64,000 nucleotides of DNA from the NCBI GenBank assembly GCA_964036275.1, contig CAXIWQ010000198.1, forward strand, positions 1 through 64,000, written 5' to 3'. Positions within the stretch are counted from its first letter, which is position 1. Every line of letters starts with the position of its first letter. Below, piece after piece: positions 36,401-50,666 of the stretch. Made by a program: the position numbers and the translations under genes. Origin of the DNA: Litoditis marina. Lineage: Eukaryota > Nematoda > Chromadorea > Rhabditida > Rhabditidae. The notes below the pieces were generated by a model. The model was not told where the DNA came from, did no database searches, and was given only the letters and a program-made list of their open reading frames with translations.

Positions 36401-38218
36401 CAGCTACAGAAAAAAGTTCATACGGCTATCAAGTCTGTTGCTCCCAGCTACAAAAACCTGATACGAGTATCTATTCTGTGGCGCACAGCCACAAAGGACA
36501 AATTAACGCGGTTATTGACTCTTTGCCGTGCAGCTACAGAAAAAAGTTTATATGGCTATCAAGTATGTGGCTCCCAGCTAGAAAAACCCAATACAACTAT
36601 CTATTCTGTGGCACACAGCCACAAAATACGATATAACGCGGTTATCGACTCTTTGCCTTGCAGCTACAGAAAAAAGTTCATACGGCTATCAAGTCTGTTG
36701 CTCCCAGCTACAAAAACCTAATACGACTTTATATTCTGTGGCGCACAGCCACAAAAGACAAATTAACGCGGTTATTACCTCTTTGCCTTGCAGCTACAGA
36801 AAAAAAGTTTATACGGCTATCAAGTCTGTTGCTCCCAGCTACAAAAACCTAATACGACTTTATATTCTGTGGCGCACAGCCACAAAAGACAAATTAACGC
36901 GGTTATTGACTCTTTGCCGTGCAGCTACAGAAAAAAGTTTATATGGCTATCAAGTATGTTGTTGCCAGCTAGAAAAACCCAATACAACTATCTATTCTGT
37001 GGCACACAGCCACAAAATACGATATAACGCGGTTATCGACTCTTTGCCTTGCAGCTACAGAAAAAAGTTTATACGGCTATCAAGTCTGTTGCTCATGGCT
37101 ACAAAAACCTAATACGACTTTATATCCTGTGGCGCACAGCCACAAAAGACAAATTAACGCGGTTATTACCTCTTTGCCTTGCAGCTACAGAAAAAAGTTC
37201 ATACGGCTATCAAGTCTGTTGCTCCCAGCTACAAAAACCTGATACGACAATCTATTCTGTGACGCAAAGCCACAAAGACGAATTAACGCGGTTATTGACA
37301 TTTTGACTTGCAGCTACAAAAAAAAATCATACGGCTATCAAGTCTGTTGCTTCCAACTACAAAAACATAATACGACTTTATATTCTGTGGCGCACAGCCA
37401 CAAAAGACAAATTAACGCGGTTATTACCTCTTTGCCTTGCAGCTACAGAAAAAAAGTTTATACGGCTATCAAGTCTGTTGCTCCCAGCTACAAAAACCTA
37501 ATACGACTTTATATTCTGTGGCGCACAGCCACAAAAGACAAATTAACGCGGTTATTGACTCTTTGCCGTGCAGCTACAGAAAAAAGTTTATATGGCTATC
37601 AAGTATGTTGCTCCCAGCTAGAAAAACCCAATACAACTATCTATTCTGTGGCACACAGCCACAAAATACGATATAACGCGGTTATCGACTCTTTGCCTTG
37701 CAGCTACAGAAAAAAGTTTATACGGCTATCAAGTCTGTTGCTCATGGCTACAAAGACCTAATACGACTTCATATCCTGTGGCGCACAGCCACAAAAGACA
37801 AATTAACGCGGTTATTACCTATTTGCCTTGCAGCTACAGAAAAAAGTTCATACGGCTATCAAGTCTGTTGCTCCCAGCTACAAAAACCTGATACGACAAT
37901 CTATTCTGTGGCGCACAGCCACAAAAGACAAATTAACGCGGTTATTACCTCTTTGCCTTGCAGCTACAGAAAAAAAGTTCATACGGCTATCAAGTCTGTT
38001 GCTCCCAGCTACAAAAACCTAATACGACTTTATATTCTGTGGCGCACAGCCACAAAAGACAAATTAACGCGGTTATTGACTCTTTGCCGTGCAGCTACAG
38101 AAAAAAGTTTATATGGCTATCAAGTATGTTGTTCCCAGCTAGAAAAACCCAATACAACTATCTATTCTGTGGCACACAGCCACAAAATACGATATAACGC
38201 GGTTATCGACTCTTTGCC
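36401..38218 (+). repeat. Variable 3- to 6-monomer units rich in GCTAGAAAAACCC markers
   Basis: Marker monomers sit at about 36580, 36970, 37620 and 38140, giving spacings of about 390, 390, 650 and 520 bp, so unit length varies here. Private substitutions include GATACGAGTATC and GTATGTGGCTCCC (about 36460 and 36570), TGTTGTTGCCAGC (about 36960) and TGTGACGCAAAGCC (about 37258). The 649 bp from about 37049 to 37698 have no counterpart in copy 2. Confidence 0.75.
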
Positions 38219-39690
38219 TTGCAGCTACAGAAAAAAGTTTATACGGCTATCAAGTCTGTTGCTCATGGCTACAAAAACCTAATACGACTTTATATCCTGT
38301 GGCGCACAGCCACAAAAGACAAATTAACGCGGTTATTACCTCTTTGCCTTGCAGCTACAGAAAAAAGTTCATACGGCCATCAAGTCTGTTGCTCCCAGCT
38401 ACAAAAACCTGATACGACAATCTATTCTGTGGCGCACAGCCACGAAGACGAATTAACGCGGTTATTGACATTTTGACTTGCAGCTACAAAAAAAAATCAT
38501 ACGGCTATCAAGTCTGTTGCTTCCAACTACAAAAACATAATACGACTTTATATTCTGTGGCGCACAGCCACAAAAGACAAATTAACGCGGTTATTACCTC
38601 TTTGCCTTGCAGCTACAGAGAAAAGTTCATACGGCTATCAAGTCTGTTGCTCCCAGCTACAAAAACTTGATACGACAATCTATTCTGTGGCGCACATCCA
38701 CAACAGACAAATTAACGCGGTTATTACCTCTTTGCCTTGCAGCTACAGAAAAAAATTCATACGGCTATCAAGTCTGTTGCTTCCAACTACAGAAACATAA
38801 TACGACAATCTATTCTGTGGCGCACAGCCACAAAACACGAAATATCGCGGTTATCGACTCTTTGCCTTGCAGCTACAGAGAACAGTTTATACGGCTATCA
38901 AATCTGTTGCTCATGGCTACAAAAACCTAATACGACTTTATATCCTGTGGCGCACAGCCACAAAAGACAAATTAACGCGGTTATCGACTCTTTGCCTTGC
39001 AGCTACAGAAAAAAGTTTATACGGCTATCAAGTCTGTTGCTCATGGCTACAAAAACCTAATACGACTTTATATCCTGTGGCGCACAGCCACAAAAGACAA
39101 ATTAACGCGGTTATTACCTCTTTGCCTTGCAGCTACAGAAAAAAGTTCATACGGCCATCAAGTCTGTTGCTCCCAGCTACAAAAACCTGATACGACAATC
39201 TATTCTGTGGCGCACAGCCACGAAGACGAATTAACGCGGTTATTGACATTTTGACTTGCAGCTACAAAAAAAAATCATACGGCTATCAAGTCTGTTGCTT
39301 CCAACTACAAAAACATAATACGACTTTATATTCTGTGGCGCACAGCCACAAAAGACAAATTAACGCGGTTATTACCTCTTTGCCTTGCAGCTACAGAGAA
39401 AAGTTCATACGGCTATCAAGTCTGTTGCTCCCAGCTACAAAAACTTGATACGACAATCTATTCTGTGGCGCACATCCACAACAGACAAATTAACGCGGTT
39501 ATTACCTCTTTGCCTTGCAGCTACAGAAAAAAATTCATACGGCTATCAAGTCTGTTGCTTCCAACTACAGAAACATAATACGACAATCTATTCTGTGGCG
39601 CACAGCCACAAAACACGAAATATCGCGGTTATCGACTCTTTGCCTTGCAGCTACAGAGAACAGTTTATACGGCTATCAAATCTGTTGCTC
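38219..39690 (+). repeat. 6-monomer pair, period 778 bp, at the end of the large block
   Basis: 38219 to about 38912 repeats at 38997 to about 39690. Shared markers are CATACGGCCATCAAG, AGCCACGAAGACG, the poly-A/TTCCAACTAC monomer and CACATCCACAACAG. The pair spans the point where the second large copy (39385) begins, so the boundary of that duplication falls inside a local repeat. Confidence 0.75.
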
Positions 39691-42600
39691 CCAGCTACAA
39701 AAACCTAATACGACAATCTATTCTGTGGCGCACAGCCACAAAATACAAATTAACGCGGTTATTGACTCTTTGCCTTGCAGCTACAGAGAAAAGTTCATAC
39801 GGCTATCAAGTCTGTTGCTCCCAGCTACAAAAACTTGATACGACAATCTATTCTGTGGCGCACATCCACAACAGACAAATTAACGCGGTTATTACCTCTT
39901 TGCCTTGCAGCTACAGAAAAAAATTCATACGGCTATCAAGTCTGTTGCTCCCAGCTACAAAAACTTGATACGACAATCTATTCTGTGGCGCACAGCCACA
40001 AAATACGAATTTACGCGGTTATCGACTCTTTGGCTTGCAGCTACAGAAAAAAGTTTATATGGCTATCAAGTATGTTGCTCCCAGCTAGAAAAACCCAATA
40101 CAACTATCTATTCTGTGGCACACAGCCACAAAATACGATATAACGCGGTTATCGACTCTTTGCCTTGCAGCTACAGAGAAAAGTTCATACGGCTATCAAG
40201 TCTGTTGCTCCCAGCTACAAAAACTTGATACGACAATCTATTCTGTGGCGCACAGCCACAACAGACAAATTAACGCGGTTATTACCTCTTTGCCTTGCAG
40301 CTACAGAAAAAAATTCATACGGCTATCAAGTCTGTTGCTCCCAGCTACGAAAACCTAATACGACTTTATATTCTGTGGCGCACACCCACAAAAGACAAAT
40401 TAACGCGGTTATTGACTCTTTGCCGTGCAGCTACAGGAAAAAGGTTATACGGCTATCAAGTATGTTGCTCCCAGCTAAAAAACCTAATACGACTATCTAT
40501 TCTGTGGCGCACAGCCACAAAATACGAATTAACGCGGTTATCGACTGTTTGTCTTGCAGCTACAGAGAACAGTTCATACGGCTATCAAGTCTGTTGCTCC
40601 CAGCTACAAAAACCTAATACGACTATATATTCTGTGGCGCACAGCCACAAAAGACGAATTAACGCGGTTATTGACTCTTTGCCTCGCAGTTACAGATAAC
40701 ATTTCATACGGCTATCAAGTCTGTTGCTCCCAGCTACAAAAACCTGATACGACAATCTATTCTGTGGCGCACAGCCACAAAAGACAAATTAACGCGGTTA
40801 TTACCTCTTTGCCTTGCAGCTACAGAAAAAAATTCATACGGCTATCAAGTCTGTTGCTCCCAGCTACGAAAACCTAATACGACTTTATATTCTGTGGCGC
40901 ACAGCCACAAAAGACAAATTAACGCGGTTATTGACTCTTTGCCGTGCAGCTACAGGAAAAAGGTTATACGGCTATCAAGTATGTTGCTCCCAGCTAAAAA
41001 AACCTAATACGACTATCTATTCTGTGGCGCACAGCCACAAAATACGAATTAACGCGGTTATCGACTCTTTGCCTTGCAGCTACAGAGAAAAGTTCATACG
41101 GCTATCAAGTCTGTTGCTCCCAGCTACAAAAACTTGATACGACAATCTATTCTGTGGCGCACAGCCACAACAGACAAATTAACGCGGTTATTACCTCTTT
41201 GCCTTGCAGCTACAGAAAAAAATTCATACGGCTATCAAGTCTGTTGCTCCCAGCTACAAAAACCTGATACGACAATCTATTCTGTGGCGCACAGCCACAA
41301 AGACAAATTAACGCGGTTATTACCTCTTTGCCTTGCAGCTACAGAGAAAAGTTCATACGGCTATCAAGTCTGTTGCTCCCAGCTACAAAAACTTGATACG
41401 ACAATCTATTCTGTGGCGCACATCCACAACAGACAAATTAACGCGGTTATTACCTCTTTGCCTTGCAGCTACAGAAAAAAATTCATACGGCTATCAAGTC
41501 TGTTGCTCCCAGCTACAAAAACTTGATACGACAATCTATTCTGTGGCGCACAGCCACAACAGACAAATTAACGCGGTTATTACCTCTTTGCCTTGCAGCT
41601 ACAGAGAAAAGTTCATACGGCTATCAAGTCTGTTGCTCCCAGCTACAAAAACTTGATACGACAATCTATTCTGTGGCGCACAGCCACAAAAGACGAATTA
41701 ACGCGGTTATTGACTCTTTGCCTCGCAGTTACAGATAACATTTCATACGGCTATCAAATCTGTTGCTCCCAGCTACAAAAACCTGATACGACAATCTATT
41801 CTGTGGCGCACAGCCACAAAGACGAATTAACGCGGTTATTGACATTTTGACTTGCAGCTACAAAAAAAATCATACGGCTATCAAGTCTGTTGCTTCCAAC
41901 TACAGAAACATAATACGACAATCTATTCTGTGGCGCACAGCCACAAAACACGAAATATCGCGGTTATCGACTTGTTGGCTTGCAGCTACAGAGAAAAGTT
42001 CATACGGCTATCAAGTCTGTTGCTCCCAGCTACAAAAACCTGATACGACAATCTATTCTGTGGCACACAGCCACAAAATACGATATAACGCGGTTATCGA
42101 CTCTTTGCCTTGCAGCTACAGAGAAAAGTTCATACGGCTATCAAGTCTGTTGCTCCCAGCTACAAAAACCTGATACGACAATCTATTCTGTGGCGCACAG
42201 CCACAACAGACAAATTAACGCGGTTATTACCTCTTTGCCTTGCAGCTACAGAAAAAAATTCATACGGCTATCAAGTCTGTTGCTCCCAGCTACGAAAACC
42301 TAATACGACTTTATATTCTGTGGCGCACACCCACAAAAGACAAATTAACGCGGTTATTGACTCTTTGCCGTGCAGCTACAGGAAAAAGGTTATACGGCTA
42401 TCAAGTATGTTGCTCCCAGCTAAAAAAACCTAATACGACTATCTATTCTGTGGCGCACAGCCACAAAATACGAATTAACGCGGTTATCGACTCTTTGCCT
42501 TGCAGCTACAGAGAACAGTTCATACGGCTATCAAGTCTGTTGCTCCCAGCTACAAAAACCTAATACGACTATATATTCTGTGGCGCACAGCCACAAAAGA

Positions 42601-45600
42601 CAAATTAACGCGGTTATTGACTCTTTGCCTCGCAGTTACAGATAACATTTCATACGGCTATCAAATCTGTTGCTCCCAGCTACAAAAACCTAATACGACA
42701 ATCTATTCTGTGGCGCACAGCCACAAAGACGAATTAACGCGGTTATTGACATTTTGACTTGCAGCTACAAAAAAAAATCATACGGCTATCAAGTCTGTTG
42801 CTTCCAACTACAGAAACATAATACGACAATCTATTCTGTGGCGCACAGCCACAAAACACGAAATATCGCGGTTATCGACTTGTTGGCTTGCAGCTACAGA
42901 GAAAAGTTCATACGGCTATCAAGTCTGTTGCTCCCAGCTACAAAAACCTGATACGACAATCTATTCTGTGGCGCACAGCCACAAAAGACAAATTAACGCG
43001 GTTATTACCTCTTTGCCTTGCAGCTACAGAAAAAAGTTCATACGGCTATCAAATCTGTTGCTCCCAGCTACAAAAACCTAATACGACAATATATTCTGTG
43101 GCGCACAGCCACAAAATACGAATTAACGCGGTTATCGACTCTTTGCCTTGCAGCTACAGAGAACAGTTCATACGGCTATCAAATCTGTTGCTCCCAGCTA
43201 CAAAAACCTAATACGACAATCTATTCTGTGGCGCACAGCCACAAAATACGAATTATCGCGGTTATCGACTTGTTGGCTTGCAGCTACAGAGAAAAGTTCA
43301 TACGGCTATCAAGTCTGTTGCTCCCAGCTACAAAAACCTGATACGACAATCTATTCTGTGGCGCACAGCCACAAAAGACAAATTAACGCGATTATTACCT
43401 CTTTGCCTTGCAGCTACAGAAAAAAATTCATACGGCTATCAAGTCTGTTGCTCCCAGCTACGAAAACCTAATACGACTTTATATTCTGTGGCGCACAGCC
43501 ACAAAAGACAAATTAACGCGGTTATTGACTCTTTGCCGTGCAGCTACAGGAAAAAGGTTATACGGCTATCAAGTATGTTGCTCCCAGCTAAAAAAACCTA
43601 ATACGACTATCTATTCTGTGGCGCACAGCCACAAAATACGAATTAACGCGGTTATCGACTCTTTGCCTTGCAGCTACAGAGAACAGTTCATTCGGCTATC
43701 AAGTCTGTTGCTCCCAGCTACAAAAACCTAATACGACTATATATTCTGTGGCGCACAGCCACAAAAGACGAATTAACGCGGTTATTGACATTTTGACTTG
43801 CAGCTACAAAAAAAATTATACGGCTATCAAGTCTGTTGCTTCCAACTACAGAAACATAATACGACAATCTATTCTGTGGCGCACAGCCACAAAACACGAA
43901 ATATCGCGGTTATCGACTTGTTGGCTTGCAGCTACAGAGAAAAGTTCATACGGCTATCAAGTCTGTTGCTCCCAGCTACAAAAACCTGATACGACAATCT
44001 ATTCTGTGGCGCACAGCCACAAAAGACAAATTAACGCGGTTATTACCTCTTTGCCTTGCAGCTACAGAAAAAAGTTCATACGGCTATCAATCTGTTGCTC
44101 CCAGCTACAAAAACTTAATACGACAATCTATTCTGTGGCGCACAGCCACAACATACAAATTATCGCGGTTATCGACTTGTTGGCTTGCAGCTACCGAGAA
44201 AAGTTCATACGGCTATCAAGTCTGTTGCTCCCAGCTACAAAAACCTAATACGACTATATATTCTGTGGCGCACAGCCACAAAAGACGAATTAACGCGGTT
44301 ATTGACTCTTTGCCTCGCAGTTACAGAGAACATTTCATACGGCTATCAAATCTGTTGCTCCCAGCTACAAAAACCTAATACGACAACCTATTCTGTGGCG
44401 CACAGCCACAAAGACGAATTAACGCGGTTATTGACATTTTGACTTGCAGCTACAAAAAAAATCATACGGCTATCAAGTCTGTTGCTTCCAACTACAAAAA
44501 CATAATACGACTTTATATTCTGTGGCGCACAGCCACAAAATACAAATTAACGCGGTTATTGACTCTTTGCCTTGCAGTTACAGAGAACATTTCATACGGC
44601 TATCAAATCTGTTGCTCCCAGCTACAAAAACCTAATACGACTTTATATTCTGTGGCGCACAGCCACAAAAGACAAATTAACGCGGTTATTACCTCTTTGC
44701 CTTGCAGCTACAGAAAAAAGTTTATACGGCTATCAAGTCTGTTGCTCCCAGCTACAAAAACCTAATACGACTTTATATTCTGTGGCGCACAGCCACAAAA
44801 GACAAATTAACGCGGTTATTGACTCTTTGCCGTGCAGCTACAGAAAAAAGTTTATATGGCTATCAAGTATGTTGTTCCCAGCTAGAAAAACCCAATACAA
44901 CTATCTATTCTGTGGCACACAGCCACAAAATACGATATAACGCGGTTATCGACTCTTTGCCTTGCAGCTACAGAAAAAAGTTTATACGGCTATCAAGTCT
45001 GTTGCTCATGGCTACAAAAACCTAATACGACTTTATATCCTGTGGCGCACAGCCACAAAAGACAAATTAACGCGGTTATTACCTCTTTGCCTTGCAGCTA
45101 CAGAAAAAAGTTCATACGGCTATCAAGTCTGTTGCTCCCAGCTACAAAAACCTGATACGACAATCTATTCTGTGGCGCACAGCCACAAAGACGACTTAAC
45201 GCGGTTATTGACATTTTGACTTGCAGCTACAAAAAAAAATCATACGGCTATCAAGTCTGTTGCTTCCAACTACAAAAACATAATACGACTTTATATTCTG
45301 TGGCGCACAGCCACAAAATACAAATTAACGCGGTTATTGACTCTTTGCCTTGCAGTTACAGAGAACAATTCATACGGCTATCAAATCTGTTGCTCCCAGC
45401 TACAAAAACCTAATACGACTTTATATTCTGTGGCGCACAGCCACAAAAGACAAATTAACGCGGTTATTACCTCTTTGCCTTGCAGCTACAGAAAAAAAGT
45501 TTATACGGCTATCAAGTCTGTTGCTCCCAGCTACAAAAACCTAATACGACTTTATATTCTGTGGCGCACAGCCACAAAAGACAAATTAACGCGGTTATTG

Positions 45601-47393
45601 ACTCTTTGCCGTGCAGCTACAGAAAAAAGTTTATATGGCTATCAAGTATGTTGCTCCCAGCTAGAAAAACCCAATACAACTATCTATTCTGTGGCACACA
45701 GCCACAAAATACGATATAACGCGGTTATCGACTCTTTGCCTTGCAGCTACAGAAAAAAGTTTATACGGCTATCAAGTCTGTTGCTCATGGCTACAAAAAC
45801 CTAATACGACTTTATATCCTGTGGCGCACAGCCACAAAAGACAAATTAACGCGGTTATTACCTCTTTGCCTTGCAGCTACAGAAAAAAGTTCATACGGCT
45901 ATCAAGTCTGTTGCTCCCAGCTACAAAAACCTGATACGAGTATCTATTCTGTGGCGCACAGCCACAAAGGACAAATTAACGCGGTTATTGACTCTTTGCC
46001 GTGCAGCTACAGAAAAAAGTTTATATGGCTATCAAGTATGTGGCTCCCAGCTAGAAAAACCCAATACAACTATCTATTCTGTGGCACACAGCCACAAAAT
46101 ACGATATAACGCGGTTATCGACTCTTTGCCTTGCAGCTACAGAAAAAAGTTCATACGGCTATCAAGTCTGTTGCTCCCAGCTACAAAAACCTAATACGAC
46201 TTTATATTCTGTGGCGCACAGCCACAAAAGACAAATTAACGCGGTTATTACCTCTTTGCCTTGCAGCTACAGAAAAAAAGTTTATACGGCTATCAAGTCT
46301 GTTGCTCCCAGCTACAAAAACCTAATACGACTTTATATTCTGTGGCGCACAGCCACAAAAGACAAATTAACGCGGTTATTGACTCTTTGCCGTGCAGCTA
46401 CAGAAAAAAGTTTATATGGCTATCAAGTATGTTGCTCCCAGCTAGAAAAACCCAATACAACTATCTATTCTGTGGCACACAGCCACAAAATACGATATAA
46501 CGCGGTTATCGACTCTTTGCCTTGCAGCTACAGAAAAAAGTTTATACGGCTATCAAGTCTGTTGCTCATGGCTACAAAGACCTAATACGACTTCATATCC
46601 TGTGGCGCACAGCCACAAAAGACAAATTAACGCGGTTATTACCTATTTGCCTTGCAGCTACAGAAAAAAGTTCATACGGCTATCAAGTCTGTTGCTCCCA
46701 GCTACAAAACCTGATACGACAATCTATTCTGTGGCGCACAGCCACAAAAGACAAATTAACGCGGTTATTACCTCTTTGCCTTGCAGCTACAGAAAAAAAG
46801 TTCATACGGCTATCAAGTCTGTTGCTCCCAGCTACAAAAACCTAATACGACTTTATATTCTGTGGCGCACAGCCACAAAAGACAAATTAACGCGGTTATT
46901 GACTCTTTGCCGTGCAGCTACAGAAAAAAGTTTATATGGCTATCAAGTATGTTGTTCCCAGCTAGAAAAACCCAATACAACTATCTATTCTGTGGCACAC
47001 AGCCACAAAATACGATATAACGCGGTTATCGACTCTTTGCCTTGCAGCTACAGAAAAAAGTTTATACGGCTATCAAGTCTGTTGCTCATGGCTACAAAAA
47101 CCTAATACGACTTTATATCCTGTGGCGCACAGCCACAAAAGACAAATTAACGCGGTTATTACCTCTTTGCCTTGCAGCTACAGAAAAAAGTTCATACGGC
47201 CATCAAGTCTGTTGCTCCCAGCTACAAAAACCTGATACGACAATCTATTCTGTGGCGCACAGCCACGAAGACGAATTAACGCGGTTATTGACATTTTGAC
47301 TTGCAGCTACAAAAAAAAATCATACGGCTATCAAGTCTGTTGCTTCTAACTACAAAAACATAATACGACTTTATATTCTGTGGCGCACAGCCA
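39385..47393 (+). repeat. Large higher-order block (offset 10,260 bp), copy 2
   Basis: Matches 29125-38570 but is about 1.44 kb shorter. It lacks one 779-bp 6-monomer unit (offset falls from 10,253 to 9,473 near 44962) and a 649-bp 5-monomer segment (9,473 to 8,824 near 46522). Otherwise only scattered differences were noticed, such as GCGATTATTACC at about 43390 and GACAATCTATT at about 42832 where copy 1 has GACAATATATT. Missing whole monomers fit unequal exchange in register. Confidence 0.85.
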
Positions 47394-50300
47394 CAAAATA
47401 CAAATTAACGCGGTTATTGACTCTTTGCCTTGCAGTTACAGAGAACATTTCATACGGCTATCAAATCTGTTGCTCCCAGCCACAAAAACCTAATACGACT
47501 TTATATTCTGTGGCGCACAGCCACAAAAGACAAATTAACGCGGTTATTACCTCTTTGCCTTGCAGCTACAGAAAAAAAGTTTATACGGCTATCAAGTCTG
47601 TTGCTCCCAGCTACAAAAACCTAATACGACTTTATATTCTGTGCCGCACAGCCACAAAAGACAAATTAACGCGGTTATTGACTCTTTGCCGTGCAGCTAC
47701 AGAAAAAAGTTTATATGGCTATCAAGTATGTTGCTCCCAGCTAGAAAAACCCAATACAACTATCTATTCTGTGGCACACAGCCACAAAATACGATATAAC
47801 GCGGTTATCGACTCTTTGCCTTGCAGCTACAGAAAAAAGTTTATACGGCTATCAAGTCTGTTGCTCATGGCTACAAAAACCTAATACGACTTTATATCCT
47901 GTGGCGCACAGCCACAAAAGACAAATTAACGCGGCTATTACCTCTTTGCCTTGCAGCTACAGAAAAAAGTTCATACGGCTATCAAGTATGTTGCTCCCAG
48001 CTACAAAAACCTGATACGACAATCTATTCTGTGGCGCACAGCCACAAAAGACAAATTAACGCGGTTATTACCTCTTTGCCTTGCAGCTACAGAAAAAAGT
48101 TCATACGGCTATCAAGTCTGTTGCTCCCAGCTACAAAAACCTAATACGACTTTATATTCTGTGGCGCACAGCCACAAAAGACAAGTTAACGCGGTTATTG
48201 ACTCTTTGCCGTGCAGCTACAGGAAAAAGGTTATACGGCTACCAAGTATGTTGCTCCCAGCTACAAAAACCTAATACGACTATCTATTCTGTGGCGCACA
48301 GCCACAAAATACGAATTGACGCGGTTATCGACTCTTTGCCTTGCAGCTACAGAGAACAGTTCATACGGCTATCAAATCTGTTGCTCCCAGCTACAAAAAC
48401 CTAATACGACAATCTATTCTGTGGCGCACAGCCACAAAATACAAATTATCGCGGTTATCGACTTGTTGGCTTGCAGCTACAGAGAAAAGTTCATACGGCT
48501 ATCAAGTCTGTTGCTCCCAGCTACAAAAACCTAATACGACTATATATTCTGTGGCACACAGCCACAAAAGACGAATTAACGCGGTTATTGACTCTTTGCC
48601 TCGCAGTTACAGAGAACATTTCATACGGCTATCAAATATGTTGCTCCCAGCTACAAAAACCTAATACGACTTTATATCCTGTGGCGCACAGCCACAAAAG
48701 ACAAATTAACGCGGTTATTACCTCTTTGCCTTGCAGCTACAGAAAAAAGTTTATACGGCTATCAAGTCTGTTGCTCATGGCTACAAAAACCTAATACGAC
48801 TTTATATCCTGTGGCGCACAGCCACAAAAGACAAATTAACGCGGTTATTACCTCTTTGCCTTGCAGCTACAGAAAAAAGTTCATACGGCTATCAAGTCTG
48901 TTGCTCCCAGCTACAAAAACCTGATACGACAATCTATTCTGTGGCGCACAGCCACAAAGACGAATTAACGCGGTTATTGACATTTTGACTTGCAGCTACA
49001 AAAAAAAAATCATACGGCTATCAAGTCTGTTGCTTCCAACTACAAAAACATAATACGACTTTATATTCTGTGGCGCACAGCCACAAAATACAAATTAACG
49101 CGGTTATTGACTCTTTGCCTTGCAGTTACAGAGAACATTTCATACGGCTATCAAATCTGTTGCTCCCAGCTACAAAAACCTAATACGACTTTATATTCTG
49201 TGGCGCACAGCCACAAAAGACAAATTAACGCGGTTATTACCTCTTTGCCTTGCAGCTACAGAAAAAAGTTCATACGGCTATCAAGTCTGTTGCTCCCAGC
49301 TACAAAAACCTGATACGACAATCTATTCTGTGGCGCACAGCCACAAAGACGAATTAACGCGGTTATTGACATTTTGACTTGCAGCTACAAAAAAAAATCA
49401 TACGGCTATCAAGTCTGTTGCTTCCAACTACAAAAACATAATACGACTTTATATTCTGTGGCGCACAGCCACAAAATACAAATTAACGCGGTTATTGACT
49501 CTTTGCCTTGCAGTTACAGAGAACATTTCATACGGCTATCAAATCTGTTGCTCCCAGCTACAAAAACCTAATACGACTTTATATTCTGTGGCGCACAGCC
49601 ACAAAAGACAAATTAACGCGGTTATTACCTCTTTGCCTTGCAGCTACAGAAAAAAGTTTATACGGCTATCAAGTCTGTTGCTCCCAGCTACAAAAACCTA
49701 ATACGACTCTATATTCTGTGGCGCACAGCCACAAAAGACAAATTAACGCGGTTATTGACTCTTTGCCGTGCAGCTACAGAAAAAAGTTTATATGGCTCTC
49801 AAGTATGTTGCTCCCAGCTAGAAAAACCCAATACAACTATCTATTCTGTGGCACACAGCCACAAAATACGATATAACGCGGTTATCGACTCTTTGCCTTG
49901 CAGCTACAGAAAAAAGTTTATACGGCTATCAAGTCTGTTGCTCATGGCTACAAAAACCTAATACGACTTTATATCCTGTGGCGCACAGCCACAAAAGACA
50001 AATTAACGCGGTTATTACCTCTTTGCCTTGCAGCTACAGAAAAAAGTTCATACGGCTATCAAGTCTGTTGCTCCCAGCTACAAAAACCTGATACGACAAT
50101 CTATTCTGTGGCGCACAGCCACAAAAGACAAATTAACGCGGTTATTACCTCTTTGCCTTGCAGCTACAGAAAAAAGTTCATACGGCTATCAAGTCTGTTG
50201 CTCCCAGCTACAAAAACCTAATACGACTTTATATTCTGTGGCGCACAGCCACAAAAGACAAATTAACGCGGTTATTGACTCTTTGCCGTGCAGCTACAGG

Positions 50301-50666
50301 AGGAAGGTTATACGGCTACCAAGTATGTTGCTCCCAGCTACAAAAACCTAATACGACTATCTATTCTGTGGCGCACAGCCACAAAATACGAATTGACGCG
50401 GTTATCGACTCTTTGCCTTGCAGCTACAGAGAACAGTTCATACGGCTATCAAGTCTGTTGCTCCCAGCTACAAAAACCTAATACGACTATATATTCTGTG
50501 GCGCACAGCCACAAAAGACGAATTAACGCGGTTATTGACTCTTTGCCTCGCAGTTACAGAGAACATTTCATACGGCTATCAAATCTGTTGCTCCCAGCTA
50601 CAAAAACCTAATACGACAATCTATTCTGTGGCGCACAGCCACAAAGACGAATTAACGCGGTTATTG
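47291..50666 (+). repeat. 26-monomer HOR (~3,377 bp), unit 1
   Basis: The unit starts at an ACATTTTGACTTGCAGC monomer. Further poly-A monomers at 48980 and 49369 split it into sub-blocks of 1,689, 389 and 1,298 bp, i.e. 13+3+10 monomers. Unit markers are TTCTGTGCCGCACAG (about 47638), GCGGCTATTACC (47931), AGACAAGTTAACG (about 48180), CGAATTGACGCGG, and CAGGAGGAAGG (about 50297). Unit 1 has its own substitutions, TGCTTCTAACTAC (about 47342) and CCCAGCCACAAAAACC (about 47475). Confidence 0.88.

Larger units (their letters stand above)
29125..38570 (+). repeat. Large higher-order block (offset 10,260 bp), copy 1
   Basis: From 29125 the sequence recurs at 39385 with offset 10,260. This holds for about 4.6 kb, then steps down as indels occur: a 5-bp tandem ACAAT duplication here at about 33736, a 1-bp loss in copy 2 at about 44089, then whole-monomer differences. 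It includes HOR sub-domains with GCTAGAAAAACCC markers and the TTTATATCCTGTGG type. The block is about 9.45 kb and ends where copy 2 has CACAAAATAC and this copy CACAAAAGAC. Confidence 0.85.
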
